Source: Ficedula albicollis (lineage: Eukaryota; Chordata; Aves; Passeriformes; Muscicapidae). From it: 64,000 nucleotides of DNA. The position numbers were made by a program, and so were the translations under genes. Each line of letters begins with the position of its first letter. Positions within the stretch are counted from its first letter, which is position 1. Positions 1-13,612 of the stretch are shown here, piece by piece. The notes below the pieces were generated by a model. It did no database searches. It had not been told where the DNA came from and was given only the letters and a program-made list of their open reading frames with translations. The stretch covers positions 136,671 through 200,670 of the forward strand of contig NW_004775937.1 in NCBI RefSeq assembly GCF_000247815.1, given 5' to 3'.

Positions 1-1130
1 TATTTCCTGTTATGCCTTAAACATCTATATTGCTTAGACAGGAAAGAAAAATGGAAATACAAGTATTGGTATATACCTTAGCAAAAGATCCAGGTAATTA
101 TCTTCCTCACTGAAAAGCTCATCAATCTTTTTTTGTTTGAATTGCTTTGGCCTGAAAATATTTTCAAAATACACGTGCTCCTGGAGAAAGGAAAGCTTAT
201 ACATTGGATCTGTATGTTTGACAATGAATTTTCTTCTGACGACATAATTTACATTATTAATTTATATTATTACATAATTTACAATTACTAAAATCCGCTA
301 GAATTTTTCTGGAGATGCAGCATTGCCACTACCTTGCTGTAACTAGACAACTTCAGCTTTACAAATAGAGTTATGCACTAAATGTTGAACTGGTCTGCCT
401 ATGAATTTGCCAGTTCTCCTGCCATAAGTCTCTATTTGGGAGAAAAAAACCTGAGTTTTAGCTTGTGATAAACTTACAGGAGAAAAAATACGGAATATAA
501 TCCAGTGCTAGAGTTTCTGATTTTGGGCTTTGGATGCTTTCCTCATTGCTCACAAACATTGTTTTTAGCCCAGAGCTTGAACTAAAAATTCTGTTTGCTT
601 TCAGAATGTGGGACTGTACCCCACAGCTTGATAAATATAAAGAGCTGTGGTGCTGCAGCAAGGAAATTCCAATGAGCCTGGCCTGGCTGCCAGGGTGTTG
701 CCATGCCACTTCTGAGTTGCTTGAAGATGCCATTGTAAAACACTCATATTACACAGGCTCCTAACACTGCTGACATTTCATTTAGAACAACACTTGTGAG
801 AGTTTGGAGGGGCTGAGTGGCACACACACCTTTCCCCCAGCCCTTCATCATTTGACACAGAGGGTGCCCAAATGCAACCTAATCACTGCAATAAATATTC
901 ACCTGTTTACTAGTGTGTGCTGAGCCACTCTGTGTGCTTTAAATGCTTCTCAAAGCAGTTACTGCTTAGTTTTGCACAGCTGTAAATTACAGAAAAGCCA
1001 TCTGAGTTATCAGATTATATAATTTCCTCTAATGTGCTGCACTATAGTGTCTGCAACATGTGGTGCAGAGGTTCATGCTTTAGCAAGATGATTATTTTGT
1101 GATTCTTTTGCAAATGCCGCTCAGGGATTT
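1..1130. other. Unique AT-rich non-coding DNA
   Basis: No exon, repeat family or RNA gene is recognisable here. Open frames of up to 91 codons overlap on both strands without splice context or protein-like composition, so I treat them as chance. Confidence 0.6.
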
Positions 1131-1181
1131 TTTTGTTTTGGTTTGGTTTGGTTTGGTTTGGTTTTCTTTGTTTTGGTGTTG
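1131..1181. repeat. T/G-rich simple tract, (GGTTT)n-like
   Basis: About five near-perfect GGTTT/GTTTG units within a T/G-only stretch. Similar tracts recur through the window on either strand (4.1, 14.4, 20.2, 22.4, 34.6, 44.5, 50.6, 55.4 and 57.3 kb). They resemble degenerate A-rich tails or slippage-grown simple DNA. Confidence 0.8.
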
Positions 1182-4137
1182 AAGAGAGGGAAATTGTGAG
1201 AAGGTACTGCAAATACGCTCCTGTGAGTGATCTATCTTTACTGCACTTTTGGCTGAGTTAAAGCAGATTCTTTCCATGGTATTGTACAGCCAGTGAGACA
1301 AGTTAGCCCAGTTTGCAGTGCCACTTCACCTGGAAATGAGGGTTTTATTTGACAATGCAAAGACAAAAGGGCAGGATCTCTGACAGTATCGCTGGAACGA
1401 GAAAAGTATTCTCAAAGCCTCTCCTTGGACCACAGATAACAACTGCTGTATTTGATAACCTGCACCACAGCTGAGCAAACAGTGAGCAAAGTGAACAGTA
1501 GGAAATCTTTATCAAGCAGCAACTTCAACCACAGCTTGGTTATGCCAGTGCCAGGAAGGAGGATGATGGAAGGAAACAATTGGCCAGCTATAGCTGCAAC
1601 AGGTTTTGACATAAAATTAATTGCTTTGCAGACACAGCGATGCCTAAGCCAATTTCTCTGGGACTGCATATAGAATATATATTGATTTATGTAAATTTGG
1701 GCACTTCACCTATGGCAGGGGCAAGCCCTGAAAAGCTAGAACTAAGCTCTGTTTGTAAAGGAGACTGCAGGAGAGTATGGTAAGATACTTGTGAGCTTTA
1801 CAAAGGGTGGCTAAAAAATATTTTTATATCTAACACCAAACATAAGGATATTCTGAGTTTTTGAATTTTAACTTTGTGGTGATGATTCTAAACTGCAGCA
1901 AGCCAAGTCAGATCTAACATCTCATGTGAGTGATTTAACATGCACAGGACATTATCCAACTGCTTCCTTTGCGGTGGCAAGGATGCTTTGATTCATCTCA
2001 GTCATGTTCCTGCAGTGTTGCTGCGATATCTGGCACTCTTTTTCCCTAAGAACTGCTTTTTCTGTGAGGTTTCTCTTTGGCAGACACTCAACAGCCTTGA
2101 CAGGATCTCTGAAACCCTTCAACAGCAACAAAATCATAGGAGGCAGCCTGAACTGATGGCATGGTGTAACAGCACATGTGGGAGATTTTAAAAAGATCAA
2201 ACAGAAAACCAAACTGTAAGATTTTAGGGAAAATCTTGATCCCGATCCGTTTGAAATCATTAAGGGTCTTCTACAGATGTCATTTGGAGGTAATTTGCTA
2301 CCAGGACGAGATAATTAGAAGTTATTTTTTAAAAGTTGTCCAGCTGCTGAACCATGTGTCCACTTTTATTCCCCCCGCTTTTTTTTTCTTGTGCTCCTTA
2401 ATCCTTGTTCTCTAAATCCTATTGCTGAGTGTAATTGTTATATACTCATTTTTTGTCTTTTGCTCTTCTTTCAGTTGAGGTGATAGCAATCACCATAACT
2501 TTGTGAATTATTTACTTAAAAATTCTTGGTTTTTATTTCCAAAACACAGTAATTCAATATGCTTTGAACACAACTTAGTACCGCTGTTAAAAGTGTACAG
2601 GAACTTGCATAGGGTATGTTTTAATAGTGTTATGTCAATACTACTTGGATTGAAACCTTCTATTGCAAGCAAAAATATGTTTATTCAACTTACAGATATC
2701 TTTTTATGTGTAGTTTATATTAAATACATCCATGACTTTTGACTTTAGTGTGAGTGTGGCATCTTTGCTGTTTGAGACCATCAAAACTTCTCTTTTTGCC
2801 AGCATGACAAATAACCAGTATCTTCTCTACTCCAGCTTGTGCATTCATGTCATCCAAAGAATGCAAATTCCAACAAATCAAACTATTTATTTTCTTAAAC
2901 TGCTACATGTGCTAAAGTGCTTTACTGATAAGTGTGTGTAATTGCTTTTGATCTCTTCTAACTTAAAGGAAAAAGCAAAGAATCTACCCCATGCATTCCA
3001 GAAAAAATATCCAAAAAACTACCAGTGCTCTTCCATATGAACCTCTTTCTGTTTGCTGCTGTTCCTTTTTAGGAACAGGAATTTGTTTAGTCTGAAAGAA
3101 ATTAGGAATAAATCAGATCAAAGCCCTTTTTTTCTTGTGGCATTAGACTAAAAGCCTGTCACTCACGAATTATTACATGTCTTCATCAGTGCTTACTGTA
3201 TGCAAAAGACTGCATTTAAACTTTTGGCAGCAGTCAGAAATCTGCAATAAAAGAGAGAGGGAAATGAGTGAAATTTCAGTTTCTGTACCATTCTGCTCTG
3301 TTCATCCTGATTAAAGACAGACAATGTTGTACCTTAATGAAAGGTTTTGGAAAGCTGTTCTACACTTACATGGTTAAGGGTTTTGTTATGTAACATTAAT
3401 ATAAATTTGTGTTTTCCTGCTGACCCAAGACCACTCTAAGATGGCTCTTTGTCACAGCAGAACACTGCACTTTTCTATTTCACATGGTGCAGTAAGACTC
3501 ATCACAACACAACAAAGCCAAACAACATGGAAGTTCTTAATTAGCCACATTAATAGTAAAATCTAGGTGTCACAGAGAGGCTGCCTTAGGTGTGACTTAT
3601 TTGTCAGTCTGATGAGGAACTAGACTTTGAGTTGAGTCTTAAGAAATCTCTAAAATGTCATGTAGATGGGAAAGGGTTACAGAGACAGTTGATATCCAAC
3701 TTCTGCTCCTAAAAATTTAATCACTGTGAAAGAATTAGGTGAGGCTCGAAGAACTTGTTCGGCTGCAAAGTGTCATCGACACAGCCTGAATTGTTACTTT
3801 TTATGCTGGACCCAGACAAGCAGGGGTAGATGAAATCTTTCATTAGAACAGGAATGCACATAATTCTGCCACAGCTTCTGTCAGTGACCTGACCTTTTCA
3901 GGTTGGTTTCTGTCTTCAGCTCAAAAGGTACTAGATGTTTTCAACCTATACATGAATGTGGTTGTGCCATTTTATACTCATAGTGGGTCTTCATGCTATT
4001 TGCCCTCTGGATAATTAATGTGGTGTCCTGGCAGTGGTCTGTGGGCATGGGGCAGTTTGAGTTGAAAATAGAATAAAAAAGTGACAGCTCTGGAGCTGGT
4101 CAGAGATGAATTTTTAGCCACTTCCTCTCCTTCCTAC
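1182..4137. other. Unique AT-rich non-coding DNA
   Basis: No recognisable gene or repeat family. Open frames are at most 102 codons, overlap one another on opposite strands and show no conserved domain. An old, strongly diverged transposon fragment could be present without being visible by eye. Confidence 0.55.
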
Positions 4138-4320
4138 TAAAAAAATCAAACCAAACAAAAAAGGAAAAAAAAGAACCAACCAACCAACCAACCAATAACA
4201 ACACAACAAAAAAACCAAACCAACAAACAAAACCCCAAAAAACAATGATAAAAAACAAAACAAAACCAACCAAAAGAATAAGCAAACAAAAAACCAACCA
4301 AAGAAAAACCCCCTACGAAA
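4138..4320. repeat. A/C-rich low-complexity tract (AACC/AAAC units)
   Basis: Nearly 180 bp of A and C with runs of CAAC/CCAA units and short A runs. Three overlapping minus-strand frames rich in Phe, Val, Trp and Leu are translations of this skewed sequence, not membrane proteins. It lies just upstream of the LTR insertion. Confidence 0.85.
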
Positions 4321-4360
4321 CAAACAAATAAACACAAAAAAGGTGAACTGTAACAATAAT

Positions 4361-4403
4361 TAGTATAGCATAGTATAGCATAGCATAGCATAGCATAGTA
4401 TAG
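4361..4403. repeat. (TAGYA)n pentanucleotide microsatellite
   Basis: About 8.6 units alternating TAGTA and TAGCA. It ends exactly where the LTR-like sequence begins. The far side of the LTR resumes with ATAGCATAG at 5690-5698, so the element appears to have inserted into this repeat. Confidence 0.85.
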
Positions 4404-4404
4404 T

Positions 4405-4526
4405 CCTCACGGTGTGACTGGGGGTTTCCAATTTTAATATATTTATTTTATGGATTGAAGGTGAGTGTCACAGTGTGACTTGGGTTTTGCCAATTTTAAT
4501 ATATTTAATTTCTTTTAGGGATAGGA
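4405..4526 (-). repeat. Duplicated LTR terminus, two diverged 61 bp copies
   Basis: The U5-end sequence occurs twice, at 4405-4465 and 4466-4526. Both copies share GTGTGACT followed by CCAATTTTAATATATTTA. The copies differ at roughly a quarter of positions, so this duplication is older than the near-identical doublets elsewhere in the window. It could instead be the remains of two nested LTR ends. Confidence 0.65.
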
Positions 4527-4578
4527 TTTGGGAGTAGAGACAAGGCAGGCTCAAAACTTAAAAAGGTACAAGAAGAAA

Positions 4579-4584
4579 TTTATT
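4579..4584 (-). promoter_or_regulatory. LTR polyadenylation signal AATAAA
   Basis: A minus-strand AATAAA lies about 175 bp inside the 3' edge of the LTR, the expected place for the R/U5 polyadenylation signal. Confidence 0.6.
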
Positions 4585-5527
4585 AATAACACAAAAGAAT
4601 TCAGAATAAGATTCCTAGATTATTCCCTCCTCCTTTCATTCCACATTCCTTAACAATGTCATACAGAACACATTTCAGTCAGTTATCCATCCAAATAATA
4701 ATTTCAGTTCACTTAAGAGAGAAAAGTTCCTTTTTTAGTTATGGCTTAGGGGGTGTCCTCACCTTCACAATCTACATCCGCCCGGGCAAATATTGCAGAT
4801 TATGACTCTCCTCCCATTTTTCACAGTCCTTCCAGAGCCGTGCTATGGGTTATGTTACACACTTGTGGTACTACTTTTAAAGGCAGCCTGCTGAAAACCA
4901 AAATTCTCTTCATCTCCTTCTCTATCAAATGTCTCTGTTCATATTCCAGTCCCAAAACAGAGAGAGCTCCATTTCCCTGAGGCAAAAAGTCTTCTTCTCA
5001 AGCACCCAAACCTCCCCGAGTATATTTCACAGTTTAAAGGAATTTTAGTGAAGTCACAATCCCCTTAGAGCCCCACAAAAAAGGTTTTCAGCTACTTATC
5101 AGTTGCATCTTTTAAATTTCCTCCCATCAGGAACTTTATCTTCATTCCGCTGACCTCTGTAGTCTCCGTGCTTTATTTCTTCTCATTCAGGGGAGCTCAG
5201 GAGATCGAGAATCTTATCCAGGCATTATGAAGTTAAAATTGTATCCAGATCGTGAAGAAGCCACATGGGCAGCTGGAGGCCTCTTCTGCCACGCAGAGAG
5301 GCGAGCCGAGGGCCAGCAGGGCCGGGGCCATGCGGAGCCGGGGGCCACCAGGCCAGGGCCGGGGCCACCCGGAGCCATGCAGCTGGGCCAGGCCCAAGGC
5401 CGAGCCCGGAGCCGGGCCGGGGTGCTGGTGCCCCGGCCAGAGACCACCGCGCCTCCGGGGAGCCGGAAGCCGAAAGGGGATTAGCGAACTCCGTCCACTG
5501 TGATTTGTGAAAGCGAAACAACCTTCA

Positions 5528-5572
5528 ATTGGTTTCCCGAGCTGTCCATCACCGAATCAGCTCTCCGATTGG
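5528..5572 (-). promoter_or_regulatory. Paired CCAAT boxes in LTR U3
   Basis: Minus-strand CCAAT motifs at 5532-5528 and 5572-5568, 40 bp apart and just upstream of a CpG-rich segment. This is a plausible TATA-less LTR promoter. No clear TATA box is seen downstream. Activity is inferred. Confidence 0.5.
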
Positions 5573-5689
5573 TCCCCGCAGCTCACAGGGGAAGCCCTCA
5601 GAGACAGGACAGCCCCTCCCACTCCCCAGCCTCATGTTGCTTCCCTCAGGCGAATCCACCCCATTCCCCCAGCACGTGAAACCAACACA

Positions 5690-7637
5690 ATAGCATAGTG
5701 TACATACAGTATATATTAAACCAAAGTGAATTGGGTTTGGTTTCTTTTCCCCCAATTTATCATTCACTGAATTATTTCACAGCATTTTATTTTCAGCAAA
5801 CAAATTCAGTGCTTCTTTATTGCCTAAGTAAAACAGATTCAGCCCCTGGGATCAGCAGGGATTATACTACCTCTTTCTATCTCAAGAGTTGAATTTTTTC
5901 AATTAACTTGAGCCACATTTATATCCCTCAAATAGTACAAAAATGCTTCCCAAGAAATTATGAGTCTACTGATGAAGGACTCTGTGTTTCTTGGAAAACA
6001 AACACCAACTCCCTCATCAGTGTAAGAAGCCTCAAAAGTCAAATTTGCTGGTGATGCCACATTAATGGCCTGGAAGGACTGATTTACATGTTAAATGCTT
6101 TAAGAAACACTCAAAATATTTCGCTAAGGGAAAAGAATATACTTTGCTGCCTGTAGGCTCTGTGAAAATCATAGGAGAAAAGATCAACCACCCTTAGTGC
6201 TAAAACTTTGGAGGCCTTGATTCTTGCTCACTGCCTTTTGGGAGATGCACAATTCCACAACGAATTCAGTAGGGATTTCCCTTTTTTTTAAAGGAGTTGT
6301 AGAAGAGACTCAAATGTATTATTGCAGCACAGAGGACAAATTGCCAGAAGCAGAAGAAATATTAACTGTGCTAGAATTTGCAAGGATGCAAGGATGGGTA
6401 TTTTCATATTACATATCTGTTTTTTCACAGATCTTACTTATCAACTGCATTCCTACCCCATGTTACTCTTTGTTTCAGCCATTTCTGTCATTTACACTGT
6501 TGTTTAATCAACTACTCTACTACATTTATTGCTGCTTAATGACTATTTTGCTAGTGCTTAATATTTGCCCAAATTGGTATCATTTCTTCACTGTAAGACC
6601 CTTAAAATTAGTGCCAAGTTAAATTTGCTGCATGGTTCAACCTTTATTTTGTGTCCTTATTCTCCTTCTCCCTTCATACACCTGCAAATAAAAACACCTG
6701 TCCAAAGGGATATTACAGATATATGAATTCAAGCTCAGCAATTTGGTTGATAAATTGTCAATTTCAAGATCTGGGAGTACAAAAAAATTGGAGGACAACA
6801 TGTATTTCTATAATTTCAGTTGTAGTTATAATTCACAGTTCCCTTTTGGCGGGTTGAAAGGGATCTAAATTGATAGATTTCATGGTTATTTTTCTTCCAA
6901 GGGAAAGTGAGGCATCTTGCCATAGTACCCCCAAAATCGTGTATCTTGGATGCTGAGTTTTTATTTTATGGCATATCACATGCTGTTCAGTTTTCATGCC
7001 ACAGGTCTGCGTTTGCTTCAGAAATATCACATTTTCCTTGCTTTTACAGAAAAGCTGGAATACCAGCAATGTTTTGTTGGGCTGAAAGGGGAGCTGCATA
7101 TTTGCTGAGGATAATTTCACAGACTTTTCCCCAGTACAGAGGTCCTGTTCCAAGCTCAAGGGCTGAGTTTCCCATTTGGGTGTGATGGTTGAAACAAGTT
7201 TCAAAGCACTTGACCAAGCCAGGTCTTGTCTAAACTTTGCATTCTGCTGTTCCCTGTTCCTCTCAACAGCTGCCTAGCCCTGAAATGCTGCTGCTTAGTT
7301 TCTTAGTTTCTTCTTTCTATATTTCTTAGGGTAATAAATTACTCTTTTTTTATGATTCTGAAGCCTCCAAGTGGAGTCTTCATCTCCTGTTTACCACAGG
7401 AAGGCCTGGAGCTGCCAGGTATTGACATTTTAAATATCAATTGTTCTGTCCACAAAGCTCTTCTGCTGTAATTACTGTCCTGAATGGTGGTTCCTCCAGA
7501 AAGCTTCTGATTCCACACACAGGAAAATAAAGTCATGACTGCTGTGGAACAGAAAATGTAATAGACTCCTGCCAGAAATGGGTGACGGGAAAGAATCTTT
7601 CAGAGTCTTTGTGCACCATAAAAACTGCACGTGACAT
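5690..7637. other. Unique non-coding DNA
   Basis: No exon or repeat family identified. The longest frames (132 codons from 6224, plus; 123 codons from 7204, minus) lack domains and have skewed AT-driven composition. A short stretch near 6037-6060 faintly recalls the CR1 reverse transcriptase F-A-D-D region but is too weak to call. Confidence 0.5.
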
Positions 7638-7683
7638 ATATTTAAACAAATATTTAAATAATATTTAAACAAATATTTAAATA
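7638..7683. repeat. Perfect 23 bp tandem doublet, AT-rich
   Basis: Two identical 23 bp copies (7638-7660 and 7661-7683) of an ATATTTAAAC-type unit that is itself partly palindromic around ATATTTAAATA. Confidence 0.85.
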
Positions 7684-7899
7684 TTATAATTCTTTTAATC
7701 GTTTTTTCATGGTGTTCAAGTTGTGCCTGGGAGAGAGGAAAAATGGTTTTCTTTCAGTGAGGTGAACTTCTGCAGAGTGCACACGGAATTGCTGCTCTTT
7801 GTGACTTTGGCAGCTACCTGGCAAGCCGACATTCCTGTGTGCTTGCTTCCTTCCAGCAATGATTCTGGAGGGTGGGTGACTCAGAAGATGCCACAAACA

Positions 7900-8245
7900 C
7901 AAAATCATTGTCAGGATGACAGAACTGTCAAGGCTGGAAGCGACCTCTGAGATCACCAGGTCCGACCATTAACCCAGCACCACGTTCACCAGTAAACCCT
8001 GTCCCCAGGTGCCACATCCACACCCATTTTTTGGAAGATTCCCAGGGATGGTGGTACCAGTGCTTCCCCAGGCAGCCTCTTCCAATGCCTCACCATCAAT
8101 TCATGGAGAAATTTCTCCTGGTGTCCAGTCTAAACCTCCCCTGGCACAAGGCAAGATCTTTTCCTCTCATCCCTCATTCTGGTTCCACTCTCCTGTCAGG
8201 GAGTTGTAAAGAACCAAAAGTACCCCTGAGCCTGCTTTTTTCCAT
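7900..8245 (-). mobile_element. Truncated CR1 LINE 3' end, minus strand
   Basis: The plus strand reads as the reverse complement of an avian CR1 tail. It opens with a degenerate ATGACAGAACTGTCAAGGCTGG. It then contains CAGTGCTTCCCCAGGCAGCC, TTTCTCCTGGTGTCCAGTCT and AAACCTCCCCTGGCACAA, and ends near CCCCTGAGCCTGCTTTTTTC. These blocks match in order the CR1 3' UTR and the last part of the reverse-transcriptase ORF. 5' truncation is usual for CR1. The copy is diverged and not coding. Confidence 0.88.
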
Positions 8246-8667
8246 GTCAGATAATGGGGTGGGGACAAAACAAAGGGCTCAAGAGTTGCCAGGCGTGATT
8301 CTTTTTGTACACCCCAGAACAGATTAAAAACAGAGGATACCTTTCTTTGCCCTGGTTGTCAGAAGATCTTTTGCTTTCGCTATATACACCTCCAGAAACC
8401 TTCAGAAAATATTTTTCCCTAAGTGGAATGTTGACTTTGGAAAGAACTGGAGTGGGAGTATCCATTAAAATGTCTTTGCAATTTAGAGCTATATTTATAT
8501 TTCTAATTGTGCTAAATTCTTGGCTAATAAAATAATTATGAAAATACAGCATACTCAAACATACTCTTGAATTGAATTACATAAGTAAACTCACATTCAT
8601 TATTACTTAATTTTCTTGTTTATCCAGCCAAACCAATCAGATAGCTTACAAAGACAAGACAAATAAA
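8246..8667. other. Unique AT-rich DNA
   Basis: Nothing recognisable. A 103-codon minus-strand frame (8558-8247) partly overlaps the CR1 edge and has no domain. Confidence 0.5.
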
Positions 8668-8799
8668 AAGCAGAATATATGGTGTAGACTTTGCATTTTG
8701 TTTTCACCTAAAAATGTTTACAAAATTACTCCTGACTAAAATGATACTAAATGTTTTACCCTTTGTCATTTTAAATTGACAGCAAGCATCTTGAATTTA
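8668..8799 (+). repeat. Inverted repeat, left arm (diverged, ~130 bp)
   Basis: This stretch is the reverse complement of 11291-11437. Shared blocks in order are AAGCAGAATATATGGTGTAG, AAAAATGTTTA, CTGACTAAAATGATACTAA, GTTTTACCC, CATTTTAAATT and ACAGCAAGCATCTTGAATTT. The arms differ by a ~15 bp AT-rich length change and scattered substitutions. They are either terminal parts of one element or two oppositely oriented copies of one dispersed repeat. The family is not recognised. Confidence 0.8.
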
Positions 8800-9203
8800 A
8801 ATCCATTTGAATAATTTTTCATTACTCTGAAGCTCTTAAAAGTTCACAGAGAAAAAAATTAAAGTAAATCAGGATCAAACTGGACATTTAAATAGATTAA
8901 AGTTCCCCATACATGAAAGAAAATGTTTACTTGCAGAGTAAGGCACAGATGACATCTCTAGCATGTATTGCAACACTAAGTAAAAAGGAAAATATTTAAT
9001 AAAGTAATTTAGTGGTTTTTAATGTGACAATTTTAACAGCTATGACTTTTCTGCTTATGTAATTTCTTTTTCATCAGACACACTTACATAAAGGTTACCT
9101 CACCTAAATAACCTTCTAATTAATGTCCTACATTAATTAGATGGTAATTGAAATACTGAAATTCTGAGTCATCTTTAGAATATTAACAGCAATGGCTTTT
9201 CTT
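8800..9203. other. Unique AT-rich DNA
   Basis: No gene or named repeat seen between the left inverted-repeat arm and the first T/C homopolymer block. Confidence 0.5.
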
Positions 9204-11290
<2,087 letters not shown>

Positions 11291-11437
11291 AAATTCAAGA
11301 TGCTTGCTGTTAATTTAAAATGGCAGTGGGTAAAACACTTAGTATCATTTTAGTCAGGATTAATTATATAAACATTTTTAATTAAAATTAAATTAATTAA
11401 GAGTTTTAATTAAAACTCTACACCATATATTCTGCTT
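11291..11437 (-). repeat. Inverted repeat, right arm
   Basis: This is the reverse-complement partner of 8668-8799. It carries an AT-rich insertion relative to the left arm that includes a perfect 18 bp palindrome, GAGTTTTAATTAAAACTC, at 11401-11418. Confidence 0.8.
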
Positions 11438-13161
<1,724 letters not shown>

Positions 13162-13407
13162 ATAATTATAGATATAGTTATAGATAGATGAATTTCACAT
13201 GGGCTGAATGAGATTCTTGTCAGTTCCAGTGAGGATACTGGCACAGCTGCACTGGCAGAAATTCCAATTTCAATCAGCAAGCTCAGATTCCAGAGAGGAC
13301 CTTTTATTTAGAAATGACGTGCTGGACAGAATTGTGTTTGGAATGCCACGTTTGTCTCCTGATGGGATTGTTTGCTATTAATTTATTTAAAGGTAAAAAA
13401 AAAGAAA

Positions 13408-13612
13408 AGTTCTTCCCCCAGAGGGTGGTGGAGCAGGGGGTCCCCAGAGAATGGGCACAGCTCCAAAGCTCCAGAGCTCCAGGAAGCTTTGGACAACGCT
13501 CTCAGGGATGAACAGGGTGGGATTTTGGGGTGTCTGTGCAGGACCAGGAGATGGATCAATGATCCCTGTGAGTCCCATCCAGCTCAGGACATTCTGTGAC
13601 TCTGTGGCTCCA
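13408..13612 (+). mobile_element. Truncated CR1 LINE 3' end, plus strand
   Basis: It carries the CR1 3' UTR blocks AGAGGGTGGTGGAGCAGG, a degenerate GGACAACGCTCTCAGGGATG, GTGGGATTTTGGGGTGTCTG, TGCAGGACCAGGAG, ATGATCCCTGTGAGTCCC and AGCTCAGGACATTCTGTGAC. It ends in the octamer-like tail TTCTGTGACTCTGTG. The tail belongs to a different CR1 subfamily from the copies at 27.5 and 54 kb. Nothing upstream of the UTR is retained. Confidence 0.88.

Larger units (their letters stand above)
4404..5689 (-). mobile_element. Solo LTR of an avian endogenous retrovirus, minus strand
   Basis: Read on the minus strand, the segment begins with TGTGTTGG at 5689. Two CCAAT boxes follow, then a CpG-rich stretch (about 5470-5280), then a long AT-richer part with an AATAAA signal at 4584-4579. 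It ends in a U5-like tail containing AATTGGCAAAACCCAAGTCA and a terminal GTCACACTGTGACA-type end. No gag, pol or env homology flanks it, so it is a solo LTR. The (TAGYA)n sequence on both sides fits a target site, but exact target duplication cannot be fixed inside a pentamer repeat. The family (ERVL, ERVK or ERV1) is not determined. Overlapping open frames of 77-98 codons in the GC-rich part are compositional. Confidence 0.72.

Noticed and set aside
4100..4391. Overlapping minus-strand frames resembling hydrophobic membrane proteins
   Set aside because: They translate A/C-rich low-complexity DNA; all three frames are open for the same compositional reason.
5214..5521. GC-rich frames on both strands (77-98 codons)
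   Set aside because: They fall inside the CpG-rich part of the LTR and are open in five frames at once, which is typical of GC-rich non-coding sequence.
5950..6100. Faint similarity to the CR1 reverse-transcriptase F-A-D-D region
   Set aside because: Only one short block (around 6037-6060) resembles it, with a mutated catalytic pair and no neighbouring CR1 blocks.
6224..6622. 132-codon plus-strand frame
   Set aside because: Composition follows the local T-rich DNA, with no domain, splice sites or upstream promoter evidence.
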